From positions 1-61,982 of the forward strand of contig JALFJR010000092.1 of the NCBI GenBank assembly GCA_022775005.1: a stretch of DNA of 61,982 nt, in the 5' to 3' direction. The position numbers were made by a program, and so were the translations under genes. Shown here one piece after another: positions 20,148-29,811 of this stretch (position 1 is its first letter; every line of letters starts with the position of its first letter). The notes beneath the pieces were generated by a model. It saw nothing but the letters and a program-made list of their open reading frames with translations, was not told where the DNA came from and searched no databases. Origin of the DNA: Parabacteroides sp. (lineage in GTDB: Bacteria > Bacteroidota > Bacteroidia > Bacteroidales > Tannerellaceae).

Positions 20148-21247
20148 AAGCTATAACCCCATTTCTCCAGTGCCATACCCCAGTGTTTCTCGACCAACTG
20201 CACGGTACGGTCCTCATACTTATATTGGTTCTTCTTGTAACCCTTTTTCTTACCTAAATATTGCTCAATAGCCGCCCTCGACTCTGGGAATCCGGGTAAT
20301 TGCAACTGCTGATAGATCTGCTCCGTCATGGCAAAAGCATCACGTTCGAAATCCTCAAACTTCACCTCCACCAGGTTACCTTCAGGAATCAGGTGTTTCT
20401 CCTCCTCAAACTTGTAGAAAAGCCGACGATAGACCTCCAGTACGTTCGCCTCGATCTGCTCGTTAGAGATCTCCTGCAAACGCAACGGCTGGATCGTGTT
20501 GGTGAAGAAACTACGTGTACTCTCAAACACAGTATAAGGATTGCGCTTCAAATAGATGAACTTAGCATTGGGGAACATCTCCAAAAGTGTCTTCACACGA
20601 CCCGTATGAGGTGGGTTCTTGCTCAAGTATTGCGAGCCATTCGTGTTCCATAAGGAGACCTTCACCAAACGCAGGAAGGTGTTTTTGAATACTTGACGCT
20701 CCTCCTCCGTGATGCCGTTAAACAGCAAGTATTTATCGCAATATTCCATCCAACGCTTCGGGAAGAACCAGAAGTTATAATAGGTATAGGGCATCATGTT
20801 TGAGAGCGCAAACTCCTCCTCCTGAGGCAAGTCCACCTTCAACTCCATGTTGTCGGTCGGGCGTTTGTCCGGCATCAAGAAGGCCATATTCTTCTTGAAG
20901 AAGGGTTGTCCCCACAGCATCAAATGCGGGAAGACCGTCTGATAGGTGGTCGTGAATCCGAAATGCTTATCGCAAGCGAACACATTGTGCACGAAGGTCG
21001 TACCACTGCGCCAATGGCCCAAGATAAAGAGCGGATCCATCTCCAAGGGTTTGTCTGCCAATTTTTTGTAGCGGCTATCCTCCAACGGTTTCAAGCTGCT
21101 GAGCAGGCGCCCGACAGCTGTCGTCAAACGATACTTGCCCTTGAATCGAGGGTCGATCTGCTGTCCGGCAGTCACCTTGCGGAAGGTGTCCCAATCCGCA
21201 CCTACCAATGTATTGATTGGCAACTTATTAAATTCCAATAATCCCAT
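20144..21247 (-). CDS. PAPS-dependent sulfotransferase
   Basis: A 367-residue cytosolic-type sulfotransferase. The 5'-phosphosulfate loop is ILGHWRSGTTF (Arg80, Ser81, Gly82, Thr83, Thr84). The 3'-phosphate motif is YLKRNPYTVFEST with Arg235 and Ser243 region, and LSKNPPHTGR is typical of the Sulfotransfer_3 group. It moves sulfonate from PAPS to an unknown hydroxyl acceptor. It sits 11 bp after cysN in an operon that makes PAPS and removes PAP. From memory, the Bacteroides thetaiotaomicron sulfotransferase BT_0416, reported to sulfonate cholesterol and other steroids, lies in a comparable cluster. Whether this is its orthologue needs alignment; the acceptor could also be a lipid or glycan. 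Confidence 0.88.
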   Translation of the reverse strand: MGLLEFNKLPINTLVGADWDTFRKVTAGQQIDPRFKGKYRLTTAVGRLLSSLKPLEDSRYKKLADKPLEMDPLFILGHWRSGTTFVHNVFACDKHFGFTTTYQTVFPHLMLWGQPFFKKNMAFLMPDKRPTDNMELKVDLPQEEEFALSNMMPYTYYNFWFFPKRWMEYCDKYLLFNGITEEERQVFKNTFLRLVKVSLWNTNGSQYLSKNPPHTGRVKTLLEMFPNAKFIYLKRNPYTVFESTRSFFTNTIQPLRLQEISNEQIEANVLEVYRRLFYKFEEEKHLIPEGNLVEVKFEDFERDAFAMTEQIYQQLQLPGFPESRAAIEQYLGKKKGYKKNQYKYEDRTVQLVEKHWGMALEKWGYSL

Positions 21248-21258
21248 GTCGTTTACGT

Positions 21259-22698
21259 TTATTTATCGGTTATACATTTGATAGGTAATCCCTGTTTGCC
21301 TAAGGCCTCGCACACTTGGCGAATAGCCTCGTAGTGAATCGGTTCAATGCCCATCTCTGGCAGGTTAAGCACGGCTAAGGCCTCCTCGCTCACCATATCC
21401 TTCGCGTCTACACGGTCGATAATCATACCGACAGCAGAAGTGTTGTTCGTGATTGGGTCGATCAAGATGAAGGCACCGGTCTGTTTGTTGCGTGCGTAGG
21501 GATCGAAGAAAAGCTCCTTACCCGTCGTGAAGACCACCCGTCCGATCTCATTCAGTTTCAGCTTATCCACAGAGGAGTGCTCCATCGTATTGACATCCAC
21601 CTTGTAGCGAATGCTATCTACTCGAGCACGAGTCGTATTGGTGGTCTGCTTAATATAGAATTGCTTGTTGACATCCATCTCCTCCTCATCCATCCAGACC
21701 AACATCGCCTCGAAGTTACGATCCGAAATAGGCAGGTTGTCCGGGTGTACAATCATTTCGCCTCGGGAGATATCAATCTCATCCTCCAAGGTCAAGGTCA
21801 CACAGAGCGGCGGGAAAGCGCACTCCAATTCGCCCTCATAGGTGACAATACTCTTTACCTTAGAGGTCTTGCCCGACGGCAAAGCCATGACCGTATCTCC
21901 CTTGCGAACCACACCACTAGCCACCTTACCACAGAAGCCACGGAAGTTTTGGTTCGGACGCAGCACATACTGCACCGGGTAACGGAAATCGGCATAATTA
22001 CGATCCAAATCGATAGGTACGGTCTCCAAGAAATCCAGCAAAGCGGGACCCTCATACCAAGGCGTACGTGCGCTCTTCTCCACCACATTGTCACCATCCA
22101 AGGCCGACAAAGGAATACAGGTGATATCAGGAATCTGCAGCGGCTCCACAAAGCGCATGTAGTCAGCTACGATCCGGTCGAATATTGCCTTGTCGAAATC
22201 GACCAAGTCCATCTTATTCACGGCCAAGACCACATGCTTGATGCCCAACAAAGAAACCAAGAAGGTGTGCCGACGGGTCTGTGTGATCACACCCGCACGG
22301 GCGTCTACCAAGATAATCGCCAAGTTGGCGGTAGAACCACCCGTGATCATGTTGCGGGTATATTGCTCATGCCCCGGCGTGTCAGCGATAATAAATTTAC
22401 GGTTGTTGGTACTAAAGTAACGATAAGCCACATCAATCGTAATGCCCTGTTCCCGTTCCGCCTTCAGGCCATCAAGCAACAGCGCATAGTCGATATGCTC
22501 ACCCGCATTGCCGACACGTTTGCTATCTCGTTCCAACGCATCGAGTTGATCCTCGTAAATCTTCTTGCTATCGAACAGCAATCGACCGATCAAAGTCGAT
22601 TTGCCATCATCCACGGAACCTGCGGTCAGGAAGCGAAGCAGATCCTTCTGCTCATCCTTATCAAGAAATTCCTTAATATTTAATGCTGATTCTGCCAT
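21259..22698 (-). CDS. cysN: Sulfate adenylyltransferase subunit 1 (GTPase)
   Basis: A 479-residue EF-Tu-like GTPase. P-loop GSVDDGKST (27-35), switch regions with [12 protein letters not shown] and DTPGHEQY, and NKMD for guanine recognition are all present, followed by beta-barrel domains II and III. With CysD it makes adenosine 5'-phosphosulfate from sulfate and ATP, driven by GTP. There is no C-terminal APS kinase fusion; CysC is a separate gene here. The gene starts 15 bp after cysD. Confidence 0.95.
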   Translation of the reverse strand: MAESALNIKEFLDKDEQKDLLRFLTAGSVDDGKSTLIGRLLFDSKKIYEDQLDALERDSKRVGNAGEHIDYALLLDGLKAEREQGITIDVAYRYFSTNNRKFIIADTPGHEQYTRNMITGGSTANLAIILVDARAGVITQTRRHTFLVSLLGIKHVVLAVNKMDLVDFDKAIFDRIVADYMRFVEPLQIPDITCIPLSALDGDNVVEKSARTPWYEGPALLDFLETVPIDLDRNYADFRYPVQYVLRPNQNFRGFCGKVASGVVRKGDTVMALPSGKTSKVKSIVTYEGELECAFPPLCVTLTLEDEIDISRGEMIVHPDNLPISDRNFEAMLVWMDEEEMDVNKQFYIKQTTNTTRARVDSIRYKVDVNTMEHSSVDKLKLNEIGRVVFTTGKELFFDPYARNKQTGAFILIDPITNNTSAVGMIIDRVDAKDMVSEEALAVLNLPEMGIEPIHYEAIRQVCEALGKQGLPIKCITDK

Positions 22699-22713
22699 GT
22701 TCTCTCCTCTCGC

Positions 22714-23622
22714 TTAAAAATAACCTTCACGTTTCTTTTGCTCCATACTTGCGTCTTGATCGAAGTCGATCACACGGGTCGTGCGCTCACTCTTCGTCGT
22801 GGTCATCATCTCCTCCACAATCTTCTCGATCGTGTCCGCATCGCTCTCCACAGCGCCGGTCAACGGCCAGCAACCCAAGGTGCGGAAACGAACCTTGCGC
22901 ATTTGGATCTGATCCCGATACTTCTCCGGCAAGCGGTCGTCGTCGGCCATGATCAGGTTACCATCGATCTCCACGATCGGACGCTCCTTCGCATAGTAAA
23001 GCGGCACGATAGGAATCTGCTCCAAGCGGATGTATTGCCAGATGTCCAGCTCTGTCCAGTTGGAGAGCGGGAAGACACGAATGCTCTCCCCTTTGTGTAC
23101 ACGGGCGTTGTAGATGTCCCACAACTCCGGGCGCTGGTTCTTTGGATCCCACTGGTGGAACTTGTCACGGAAGGAGAAGATACGCTCTTTCGCACGGCTC
23201 TTCTCCTCGTCCCGACGAGCACCGCCGAATGCGGCATCGAACTTGTATTTGTCCAAGGCCTGCAACAACGCTTGCGTTTTCATCAAATCCGTATGCACCT
23301 TACTGCCGTGTGTGAACGGACCTACACCGGCGTTGAACGCCTCCATATTGGACTCGACGATCAGGTTCCAACCATGCTCCTTCGCATAGCTGTCACGGAA
23401 AGTGATCATCTCCTTGAATTTCCATTTCGAATCAATGTGCATCAATGGGAAAGGCACCTTTCCCGGGGCAAAAGCTTTCTCTGCCAAGCGAACCATCACT
23501 GAGGAATCCTTGCCGATCGAATAGAGCATGACCGGATTCTCAAACTCAGCGGCAACCTCGCGGATGATATGAATACTCTCCGCTTCCAGCTCTTGCAGGT
23601 GGCTCAATTTGTAATCAGACAT
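22714..23622 (-). CDS. cysD: Sulfate adenylyltransferase subunit 2
   Basis: A 302-residue catalytic subunit of the CysDN complex. The PP-loop SIGKDSS (35-41) binds ATP, and [15 protein letters not shown] is the conserved substrate loop. Length and the C-terminal EQKKREGYF match family norms. It begins 2 bp after cysC and ends 15 bp before cysN. Confidence 0.96.
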   Translation of the reverse strand: MSDYKLSHLQELEAESIHIIREVAAEFENPVMLYSIGKDSSVMVRLAEKAFAPGKVPFPLMHIDSKWKFKEMITFRDSYAKEHGWNLIVESNMEAFNAGVGPFTHGSKVHTDLMKTQALLQALDKYKFDAAFGGARRDEEKSRAKERIFSFRDKFHQWDPKNQRPELWDIYNARVHKGESIRVFPLSNWTELDIWQYIRLEQIPIVPLYYAKERPIVEIDGNLIMADDDRLPEKYRDQIQMRKVRFRTLGCWPLTGAVESDADTIEKIVEEMMTTTKSERTTRVIDFDQDASMEQKKREGYF

Positions 23623-23624
23623 AG

Positions 23625-24245
23625 TTATTCTTTGTTTTTTAATTGCACTTTAGGTAATATTAACGCCAATAGCTGCTCGACGGATTGCTGCACATCTAAC
23701 TGCGTGGTGTCGAGCGTTAAAGCTGGATGCTCCGGGGCCTCAAACGGAGCGGAGACGCCAGTGAAGGCTTTTATCTCTCCCTTCCGGGCCTTTGCGTACA
23801 GTCCCTTCACGTCCCGTCGCTCGCATTCGGCCAACGGGGTGCTGACATAGATTTCCAAAAAATCATCCGGGCCAATGATGCGGGCGGCCATCTGTCGCAG
23901 GTCGTTATTCGGACTGATAAAGGCGGCCAAGGTGATGATACCAGTATCAACAAACAACTTGCCCACCTCAGCGATGCGACGAATATTCTCGACCCGATCC
24001 TCCGGTGAGAAGCCTAAGTTGTTGTTGATGCCACTCCGGATGTTGTCACCATCCAGGATGCGGCATAGCAAACCACGTTGTTGCAATTCTCGCTCTAAGG
24101 CAATGGCCAAGGTGCTTTTTCCCGAGCCGCTCAGGCCGGTGAACCAGACCATCAACCCTCTCTGTCCCAACAGCTGCTCTTTCGACGACCGATCGAGCAT
24201 ACGGTCAAAAATCGGATAAATGTGATTCGGTGTCAAAACTTCCAT
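23625..24245 (-). CDS. cysC: Adenylylsulfate kinase
   Basis: A 206-residue kinase with Walker [10 protein letters not shown] (37-45), LDGDNIR, and the mobile lid [16 protein letters not shown]. It phosphorylates APS to PAPS in the cytoplasm. The start overlaps the end of the SLC13 permease gene by 13 bp and cysD follows 2 bp after its stop. Since no PAPS reductase is seen in the cluster, the PAPS is most simply read as sulfonate donor for the adjacent sulfotransferase. Confidence 0.95.
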   Translation of the reverse strand: MEVLTPNHIYPIFDRMLDRSSKEQLLGQRGLMVWFTGLSGSGKSTLAIALERELQQRGLLCRILDGDNIRSGINNNLGFSPEDRVENIRRIAEVGKLFVDTGIITLAAFISPNNDLRQMAARIIGPDDFLEIYVSTPLAECERRDVKGLYAKARKGEIKAFTGVSAPFEAPEHPALTLDTTQLDVQQSVEQLLALILPKVQLKNKE

Positions 24246-25786
24246 ATCAATGGGATTACAAACACGGAGATCAAGAACGTGATCACGTTGAGTGGAAGAC
24301 CCACCTTGACGAAATCGGTGAACTTATAACTGCCCACACCTTGTACGATCAGGTTGGTCTGATAACCGATCGGCGTAGCGAAGCTGGCCGATGCCGCCAT
24401 GCAGATCACGACAAAGAAAGGTGTAGGATCTACCCCTAACTGGGTCGCTACCGAAAGCGCGATCGGAAAACTCAAAGCTGCTGCCGCATTGTTGGTGATC
24501 AACTCCGTGAATATATTAGTAATGATAAATATGATCGCTAAGAGGGCATAAGGGCCAAAGCTGTCTGCCATGCTGATGATATGACGGGCAATCAAAGCCG
24601 CAAAGCCGGAATTCTCCATGGCCTTGCTGATTGCGAACGCACAGGCGATCGTAATCAGGATGTCCCACGAGATGTATTTGGTGTATTTCTTCGGTGGGAA
24701 GATCTTGGTCCAGGCCATGATAATGGTCGTGATGGAGACAAAGAAGAACATGTCCAACCGAATGCTGGTGATACGCTCTTTCACGAAAGGCAACTCACCT
24801 ACCGTCGCTCCTACAATCATGAAAATCAGCAAGCCCAAAGCCAACCAACGTTTCTTCTTGGAAACCGGCTCCTCCGATTCGCTACCATTCGCCAGCAACA
24901 GGAAGACGCTTGACTCACCCCAGGTAGGGATGAAGGAGTCGTCCGCCCAGAGCACCAAGGTGTCGCCCTCATGCAATACAACTTTATCCAAGTCATGAGT
25001 AAAACGCTGACCGCCACTCTTCACCTCCTTTACGATCGCTCCATAGTGGCGGGTAAAGTTAAACTCGCCCAACGACTTATTGATACCGGGGAAACGGGCT
25101 CCCAACACGGCCTCTACCCGATGCAGGTTGCCTCTGTCGCTCTCGTCTACCTCCTCTTCTGCCTGTTGCACTCGCTGATCAGGCAACAACTTATTGGAGA
25201 ACAGGAAGAGATAGAGCAAACCGGCTATAGCCACGAAGATACCCACCTGCCCCAACTCAAACATGGAGAAGCCCTCATAACCGGCTTCCAAGATCATACC
25301 ATGCACCACCAGGTTAGTCGATGTACCAATCAAGGTACAGATACCGCCTAAAATCGTCACGTATGAGAGGGGAATCAGGAATTTCGTAGCTGGCAAACCT
25401 ACCGACTCCGCCCAACGCTTGATAATCGGAGCGAAGATGACCACCACAGGCGTATTATTCAAGAAAGCGGAAACAAACGCCACTGGTGGTAACATACGTA
25501 CCTGCGCTTTCAAGATCGTTGTCCGCTTTTCCGGCAACAAGCGCTTGATTAACTGGCCCAATGCACCACTCTGACGTACGCCCTCGCTCACGAGAAACAA
25601 CATACCGACCGTGATCATTCCCTTGTTGCTGAATCCCTCCAGCATCTCTTTCGGAGATAAAATGCCGACGCATAGGAAAAAGACCACTACCGTCAGCAAG
25701 ACCATGCCCGGGCGCATCTTATCCCAAATAAGAGCCGCAAGCATCCCTATTAAAGCCAATAAGACCAGTACGATTTCCGTTGTCAT
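24233..25786 (-). CDS. SLC13-family permease with RCK-type domain, likely sulfate importer
   Basis: A 517-residue membrane protein with about 11 helices. The inverted-repeat substrate motifs of the divalent anion:sodium symporter family are visible: FLNNTPVV with GTSTNLVVHG in the first half, and TNNAAAAL with TPIGYQTNL in the second. A soluble TrkA_C/RCK_C-like domain (about residues 210-290) sits in the middle; many sulfate SLC13 transporters carry two, here I see one. Sulfate as substrate follows from its place between cysQ and cysC. It overlaps cysQ by 4 bp and cysC by 13 bp. Confidence 0.88.
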   Translation of the reverse strand: MTTEIVLVLLALIGMLAALIWDKMRPGMVLLTVVVFFLCVGILSPKEMLEGFSNKGMITVGMLFLVSEGVRQSGALGQLIKRLLPEKRTTILKAQVRMLPPVAFVSAFLNNTPVVVIFAPIIKRWAESVGLPATKFLIPLSYVTILGGICTLIGTSTNLVVHGMILEAGYEGFSMFELGQVGIFVAIAGLLYLFLFSNKLLPDQRVQQAEEEVDESDRGNLHRVEAVLGARFPGINKSLGEFNFTRHYGAIVKEVKSGGQRFTHDLDKVVLHEGDTLVLWADDSFIPTWGESSVFLLLANGSESEEPVSKKKRWLALGLLIFMIVGATVGELPFVKERITSIRLDMFFFVSITTIIMAWTKIFPPKKYTKYISWDILITIACAFAISKAMENSGFAALIARHIISMADSFGPYALLAIIFIITNIFTELITNNAAAALSFPIALSVATQLGVDPTPFFVVICMAASASFATPIGYQTNLIVQGVGSYKFTDFVKVGLPLNVITFLISVFVIPLIWKF

Positions 25787-26589
25787 TTCACGATAAACCA
25801 GGGGTTATGCAAATCCTCTTTGTTATAACGCAATGGCGTTTTCTCGTCGATGTGATAGACCTCACAACCTGCTGCTTTAGCGATAGCATGCCCAGCCGCC
25901 GTATCCCACTCCATCGTAGGTGCGAAGCGCGGATAAACATCCGCTGAACCTTCCGCCACTAAACAGATCTTCAAGCTGCTTCCACTACTGATCAGTGTAA
26001 CAGGCACACCTTGCTTCCGTAAGTTATCGATATACATACGAGTGTCCTCCGTCATGTGCGAACGAGAAGCCACAACCACTACTCCTTGGTGAAACGAGCT
26101 GACTGGCATTCGTTTCGCCTTTGATCGGATCTCAGTAGACGCTGGCTGATGGTCATAATCAATGCCAGCAGCCTTGAATGCACCCTCATTGAAAGAGCCA
26201 AAATAAAGTTCCTTACGCACAGGCACATAAATCACACCAGCAGTAGGGACACCATTCTCTATCAAAGCGATATTGACCGTGAACTCGCCATTTCGTTTGA
26301 TAAACTCCTTTGTGCCATCTAATGGGTCAACTAACCAGAACGTATGCCATCCCTTTCGCTCATTATAAGGAATATCTGCCCCCTCCTCACTCAAGACAGG
26401 AAAAGGAGTAACAGACAACAAATGCGTAATCATGCAGTGGGCAGCCTTGTCTGCCTTTGTCAGGGGAGAATTATCGGCCTTTTGCTCAACACCAAAATCT
26501 GCGTTAGGATCATTATAAATATCCATGATGGCTTTCCCGGCATCTAAAGCCGCACGGATAGCTAAATATAAATAATTGCTATTGCACAT
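25783..26589 (-). CDS. cysQ: 3'(2'),5'-bisphosphate nucleotidase
   Basis: A 268-residue inositol-monophosphatase-fold enzyme. Metal-site motifs SEEG, DPLDGTKEF and WDTAAGHAI are intact. It hydrolyses PAP, the by-product of PAPS-dependent sulfotransfer, to AMP and so relieves product inhibition. It is first in the operon, 30 bp after a good -7 box, and its stop overlaps the permease start (ATGA). Confidence 0.94.
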   Translation of the reverse strand: MCNSNYLYLAIRAALDAGKAIMDIYNDPNADFGVEQKADNSPLTKADKAAHCMITHLLSVTPFPVLSEEGADIPYNERKGWHTFWLVDPLDGTKEFIKRNGEFTVNIALIENGVPTAGVIYVPVRKELYFGSFNEGAFKAAGIDYDHQPASTEIRSKAKRMPVSSFHQGVVVVASRSHMTEDTRMYIDNLRKQGVPVTLISSGSSLKICLVAEGSADVYPRFAPTMEWDTAAGHAIAKAAGCEVYHIDEKTPLRYNKEDLHNPWFIVK

Positions 26590-26618
26590 GTTCTGAATAA
26601 AGTGTTTTATTTAGCTGG

Positions 26619-26650
26619 CAAAGTTACGAAATTTATCGCTAACGCGCCAA
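26619..26650 (-). promoter_or_regulatory. Promoter of the sulfate activation and sulfonation operon
   Basis: On the minus strand TTGG (26650-26647), 20 nt, then TAACTTTG (26626-26619). This is a close match to the Bacteroidota -33/-7 pattern, 30 bp before cysQ. All genes from cysQ to DUF6913 have gaps of 15 bp or less or overlap, so this is the likely main promoter for all nine. Confidence 0.75.
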
Positions 26651-26741
26651 CCGCACTTTGCTCATTTATCGCATTCTTCGCGCATAAATTGGTCTGTTTT
26701 TCCTTTCTTTTGTCTCAAAAACAGATAAATATCCCTTCTGC

Positions 26742-27803
26742 CTACAAAAACAACAGACAAACAGGCTTCGAGGTATGAATATCCAGCTCCGTATCATGCA
26801 AGAAGCCGGTTTGCAGATCCCTCCTGAACACTTGAATAACATTGCTGTCTCGACAAGCGCACAACAATAGTTTCCCATTGGGAGTGATATTAAAGTTACG
26901 CGGATGAATGCCGGTTAAACGATACCCTAACTTCTCCAACTTGCCGGATTGCGGGTTGATCTCGAAGATAGCGATACCATCCCCTTTCAATCGGTTGGAG
27001 GCATAGAGGTAACGACCGTCAGGAGAGATGTGAATATCCGCGCTTCCCGCTGCGTTGAACGGGTCAGCTTCGATAAACTGGAAGGGGATCAGGTTTCCCT
27101 CCTCATAGCGCATGGCAGCCACACGCCCGGACAACTCGCTAATCAAATAGGCCCATTTCCCATTCGGATGGAAGATGGTGTGACGAGGCCCCTCACCTGC
27201 CGGCAAGGCGAACTCCGCCGGAGTGCCAGTTTGAGCCTCCAAGCGTGCTTGCTTGCTCCGTAAGTCATACTTATAGATGCGATCGCAACCCAAGTCATTA
27301 CCATACAAGAAACGCTCATCTGGCGAGGCATAGATACAGTGCAAGTGCGGCCTCTCCTGCCGGGCGGAACCCAGTGTCCCCCCTTGGAAATCCACTACCT
27401 TGGCGGGGAGCAATGAGCCATCTGCGGCAATCGGGAAAAAGCTGATATTACCGCCCGTATAGTTCGCTGTAACCGCCAACCGCCGCAAACTATCCACCCA
27501 TACGAAACAGGGGTCACTACCGCCTGTTGGCTGCGCATTAAGCAAGCATAGTTCCTTCTTTTCTTTATCGAAAGCGTATGCCACCAACTTAGCCTCCGGA
27601 GCTGCGGTCTCACTGACCGCATATAAGAACTTTCCATCTCGACTCAACGCTAAGTAAGAGGGATTGAGGATGCCAGCGAATGTTTTCAAAAGATGGCTCT
27701 CTCCAGTCTCGCTATCCAAATGATACAGAGAGATACCAGGAGTCGAAGCCTCGGCGTATGACCCCACAAAAAGATATAAATCATTTGTATGCAATGTATC
27801 CAT
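26742..27803 (-). CDS. Lactonase family beta-propeller protein (6-phosphogluconolactonase-like)
   Basis: A 353-residue seven-bladed propeller of the YbhE/Pgl lactonase family. Typical blade motifs are visible: DLYLFVGSYAE at the start, NPSYLALSRDGKFLYAVSE, and RHTIFHPNGKWAYLISELSG, HISPDGRYLYASNR and RNFNITPNGKLLL in later blades. E. coli Pgl hydrolyses 6-phosphogluconolactone; many relatives have untested activity. The frame is open to 27869, but a strong promoter at 27829-27860 lies inside that stretch. The leaderless extension is therefore unlikely and ATG 27803 (or 27815) is preferred. It follows the TonB receptor on the same strand with its own promoter. Confidence 0.8.
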   Translation of the reverse strand: MDTLHTNDLYLFVGSYAEASTPGISLYHLDSETGESHLLKTFAGILNPSYLALSRDGKFLYAVSETAAPEAKLVAYAFDKEKKELCLLNAQPTGGSDPCFVWVDSLRRLAVTANYTGGNISFFPIAADGSLLPAKVVDFQGGTLGSARQERPHLHCIYASPDERFLYGNDLGCDRIYKYDLRSKQARLEAQTGTPAEFALPAGEGPRHTIFHPNGKWAYLISELSGRVAAMRYEEGNLIPFQFIEADPFNAAGSADIHISPDGRYLYASNRLKGDGIAIFEINPQSGKLEKLGYRLTGIHPRNFNITPNGKLLLCACRDSNVIQVFRRDLQTGFLHDTELDIHTSKPVCLLFL

Positions 27804-27828
27804 GTCTATTTTCATATCATTGACTCGC

Positions 27829-27860
27829 CAAATGTATGGATAAACTTTGGTTCCGACAAA
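27829..27860 (-). promoter_or_regulatory. Promoter of the lactonase gene, deciding its start
   Basis: TTTG (27860-27857), 20 nt, TACATTTG (27836-27829) on the minus strand: a perfect match to the Bacteroidota consensus. Transcription would start near 27824, so translation must begin at the ATG at 27815 or 27803 and not upstream. Confidence 0.75.
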
Positions 27861-27865
27861 TTTTG

Positions 27866-29737
27866 TCAAAACGAGAAGTCTATACCCGCCATGACTGTCG
27901 CTTTCGGCATGGGAAAACCTTCGTTGATCGTGTAACGAGTGGCCGTCAGGTTCTCTCCCTTGACAAAGAGATTGAGCCCTTTGTCTCGTGTGCCGAAACG
28001 ATAGGCAGCCTTGGCATTTAGCAAAGTATAGTCCTCCTGCACGGCATTCTCCGTATTCACATACAAGTCGAATATGGATTGTACATACACATTGAACGTG
28101 AAACGACCAGGCGCATAAGTGACGCCGGCAAACAGTTTATGTGCCGGAGCCGCCAGCATCGGCTTGCTTGTATGCAAGTAGCTGTAGTTCATATCCCAAC
28201 TGAGGTTCGGAAGAATCCGATAGCGGGTTTCGAACTCGATACCCTTGTTGGTGAAAGTACCGACATTCACATTCTTGGGGCGCCCATCTATACGAGTAGT
28301 TTGAATCAGGTTAGAGCCATCAATGAAGAAAGCGGTCACCTCTAAAGAGAGATTTCCATCCAATAGAGTCTGTCCAACAGATACCTCATAATTGAGCATA
28401 CGCTCCGGCTTCAGGTCTGGATTCTGCGGAGGATACATGTACATCTCGCGAATGTTGGGACTACGGAAGCCTTTCGAGAAGGAAAACTTGATCGCATTTC
28501 CCTCAAACGGACGAAACGCTAACCCGGCCTGCGGAACCCACTCCCCGCCAAACACGCTATTATGCTCATAGCGCACACCAGCATTCACACTAAGCTTCTC
28601 GAAAAGCTCCTGTTGCATCACCACATAACCGGCTACCTCATGAACACTCTCATTGACGATCTCAGCTTGCCGACCGTTGATGCTGTCGTTCCAAGCATGA
28701 CCACCCCAATTCTTATAATCGATACCTGCTGTCAAGTTGTTTCCAGGAAGCAGTCGGAAGGATTGGTAAAGCTGGAGCCCGGCGTTATGGTCGTTCGAGA
28801 AGAACAGATACCCCCGTGGTGTTGAGCCTTCGCTGTAGCCATCATTGATTTTGTGATGTCCCCAGTTGAAGAAGACCCGCAAAGCGCCACTGGTACGATC
28901 AAAATGGTTCTCTAAAGCCGCTGAGGTGGTTCCACGCAAGATGTGCATAATGTTATCGAGGATTGGCTTATCCACCTTACCGGGGTTCTGGTTTTTGTAT
29001 TTCGCCAAGCTCAAATCGCCTGTCAAGTTGAAATGTTCGTTGAAACGATAGCCTAACTTCAAGAATCCATTGGTGATATGGAAAGCCGAGTTAAGTCGAT
29101 GGCCATCTGTCCGATCATGGTTGATGGAGAGGTAACTACTGAACTTACCAGCGTTATACCCGTTGTTCAACATATATTTCTGCGTGTTATAGGAACCGAA
29201 CATCAAGCGTCCGTTGGTCCGCCGTCCCGGTTGGTCATGTTTGCGAGTGATGATATTGATCACACCACCCATCGCATTGGAGCCATACAACAATGAGCCC
29301 GGACCACGGATCACCTCTACTCGCTCCACGTCAGAGGCAACATAAGTATCTGGCAAGGCATGACCAAACACACCTGCCCATTGCGGCTGACCGTCGAACA
29401 ACATCAGCACCTTATTGCCTTGGCCTACTCCACGCACATTCACCGTGCCTGCTGCACCCTCTGAGACACCAAAACCTGTGATACCCTTCTCCGTCACGAA
29501 TAGACCTGGTACACGCTCAGAGAGTACGGGTAACAGGGCCGACTCACTGCTGGCCTCAATCTCCTCCCGCTCGATAACAGAGATAGAAAGTGGCACACTT
29601 CCTCGGTTCACTTGAATTTTGTTTGCCGTAACCACCACCCCGTTCAAATTGATCAAACTATCAGTCGGAATTACATCTGATGCAAAAACCGATGTTGCCA
29701 TCAACAGGCTGGATAACACTAAAATCTGCTTTTTCAT
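27866..29737 (-). CDS. TonB-dependent outer membrane receptor
   Basis: A 623-residue receptor with a signal peptide (about 1-19), a plug domain (about 30-150: NGVVVTANKI, GTVNVRGVGQGNKVLMLFDG, ERVEVIRGPGSLLYGSNAMGGVINI) and a 22-strand-type barrel ending in aromatic IDFSF. It is of the BtuB/FepA class, with no SusD partner and no N-terminal carboxypeptidase-like extension, so a metal, siderophore or cofactor ligand is more likely than a glycan. A NikR-like regulator gene lies 74 bp upstream on the same strand and probably controls it. An AAGGAGGT stretch lies 15 bp before the ATG. Confidence 0.88.
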   Translation of the reverse strand: MKKQILVLSSLLMATSVFASDVIPTDSLINLNGVVVTANKIQVNRGSVPLSISVIEREEIEASSESALLPVLSERVPGLFVTEKGITGFGVSEGAAGTVNVRGVGQGNKVLMLFDGQPQWAGVFGHALPDTYVASDVERVEVIRGPGSLLYGSNAMGGVINIITRKHDQPGRRTNGRLMFGSYNTQKYMLNNGYNAGKFSSYLSINHDRTDGHRLNSAFHITNGFLKLGYRFNEHFNLTGDLSLAKYKNQNPGKVDKPILDNIMHILRGTTSAALENHFDRTSGALRVFFNWGHHKINDGYSEGSTPRGYLFFSNDHNAGLQLYQSFRLLPGNNLTAGIDYKNWGGHAWNDSINGRQAEIVNESVHEVAGYVVMQQELFEKLSVNAGVRYEHNSVFGGEWVPQAGLAFRPFEGNAIKFSFSKGFRSPNIREMYMYPPQNPDLKPERMLNYEVSVGQTLLDGNLSLEVTAFFIDGSNLIQTTRIDGRPKNVNVGTFTNKGIEFETRYRILPNLSWDMNYSYLHTSKPMLAAPAHKLFAGVTYAPGRFTFNVYVQSIFDLYVNTENAVQEDYTLLNAKAAYRFGTRDKGLNLFVKGENLTATRYTINEGFPMPKATVMAGIDFSF

Positions 29738-29811
29738 ATTCTTTCTGTTTTTACCTCCTTCGTGTTACGATTACATGAAAACGTGCTACGCTGTGCGCAA
29801 AAAAAAGAGCG

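Noticed and set aside
21577-22683. 368-codon plus-strand ORF
   Set aside because: Antisense to cysN over its full length, with no start signal or recognisable domain.
27804-27869. N-terminal extension of the lactonase
   Set aside because: It needs a TTG start overlapping the receptor stop and contains a consensus promoter.
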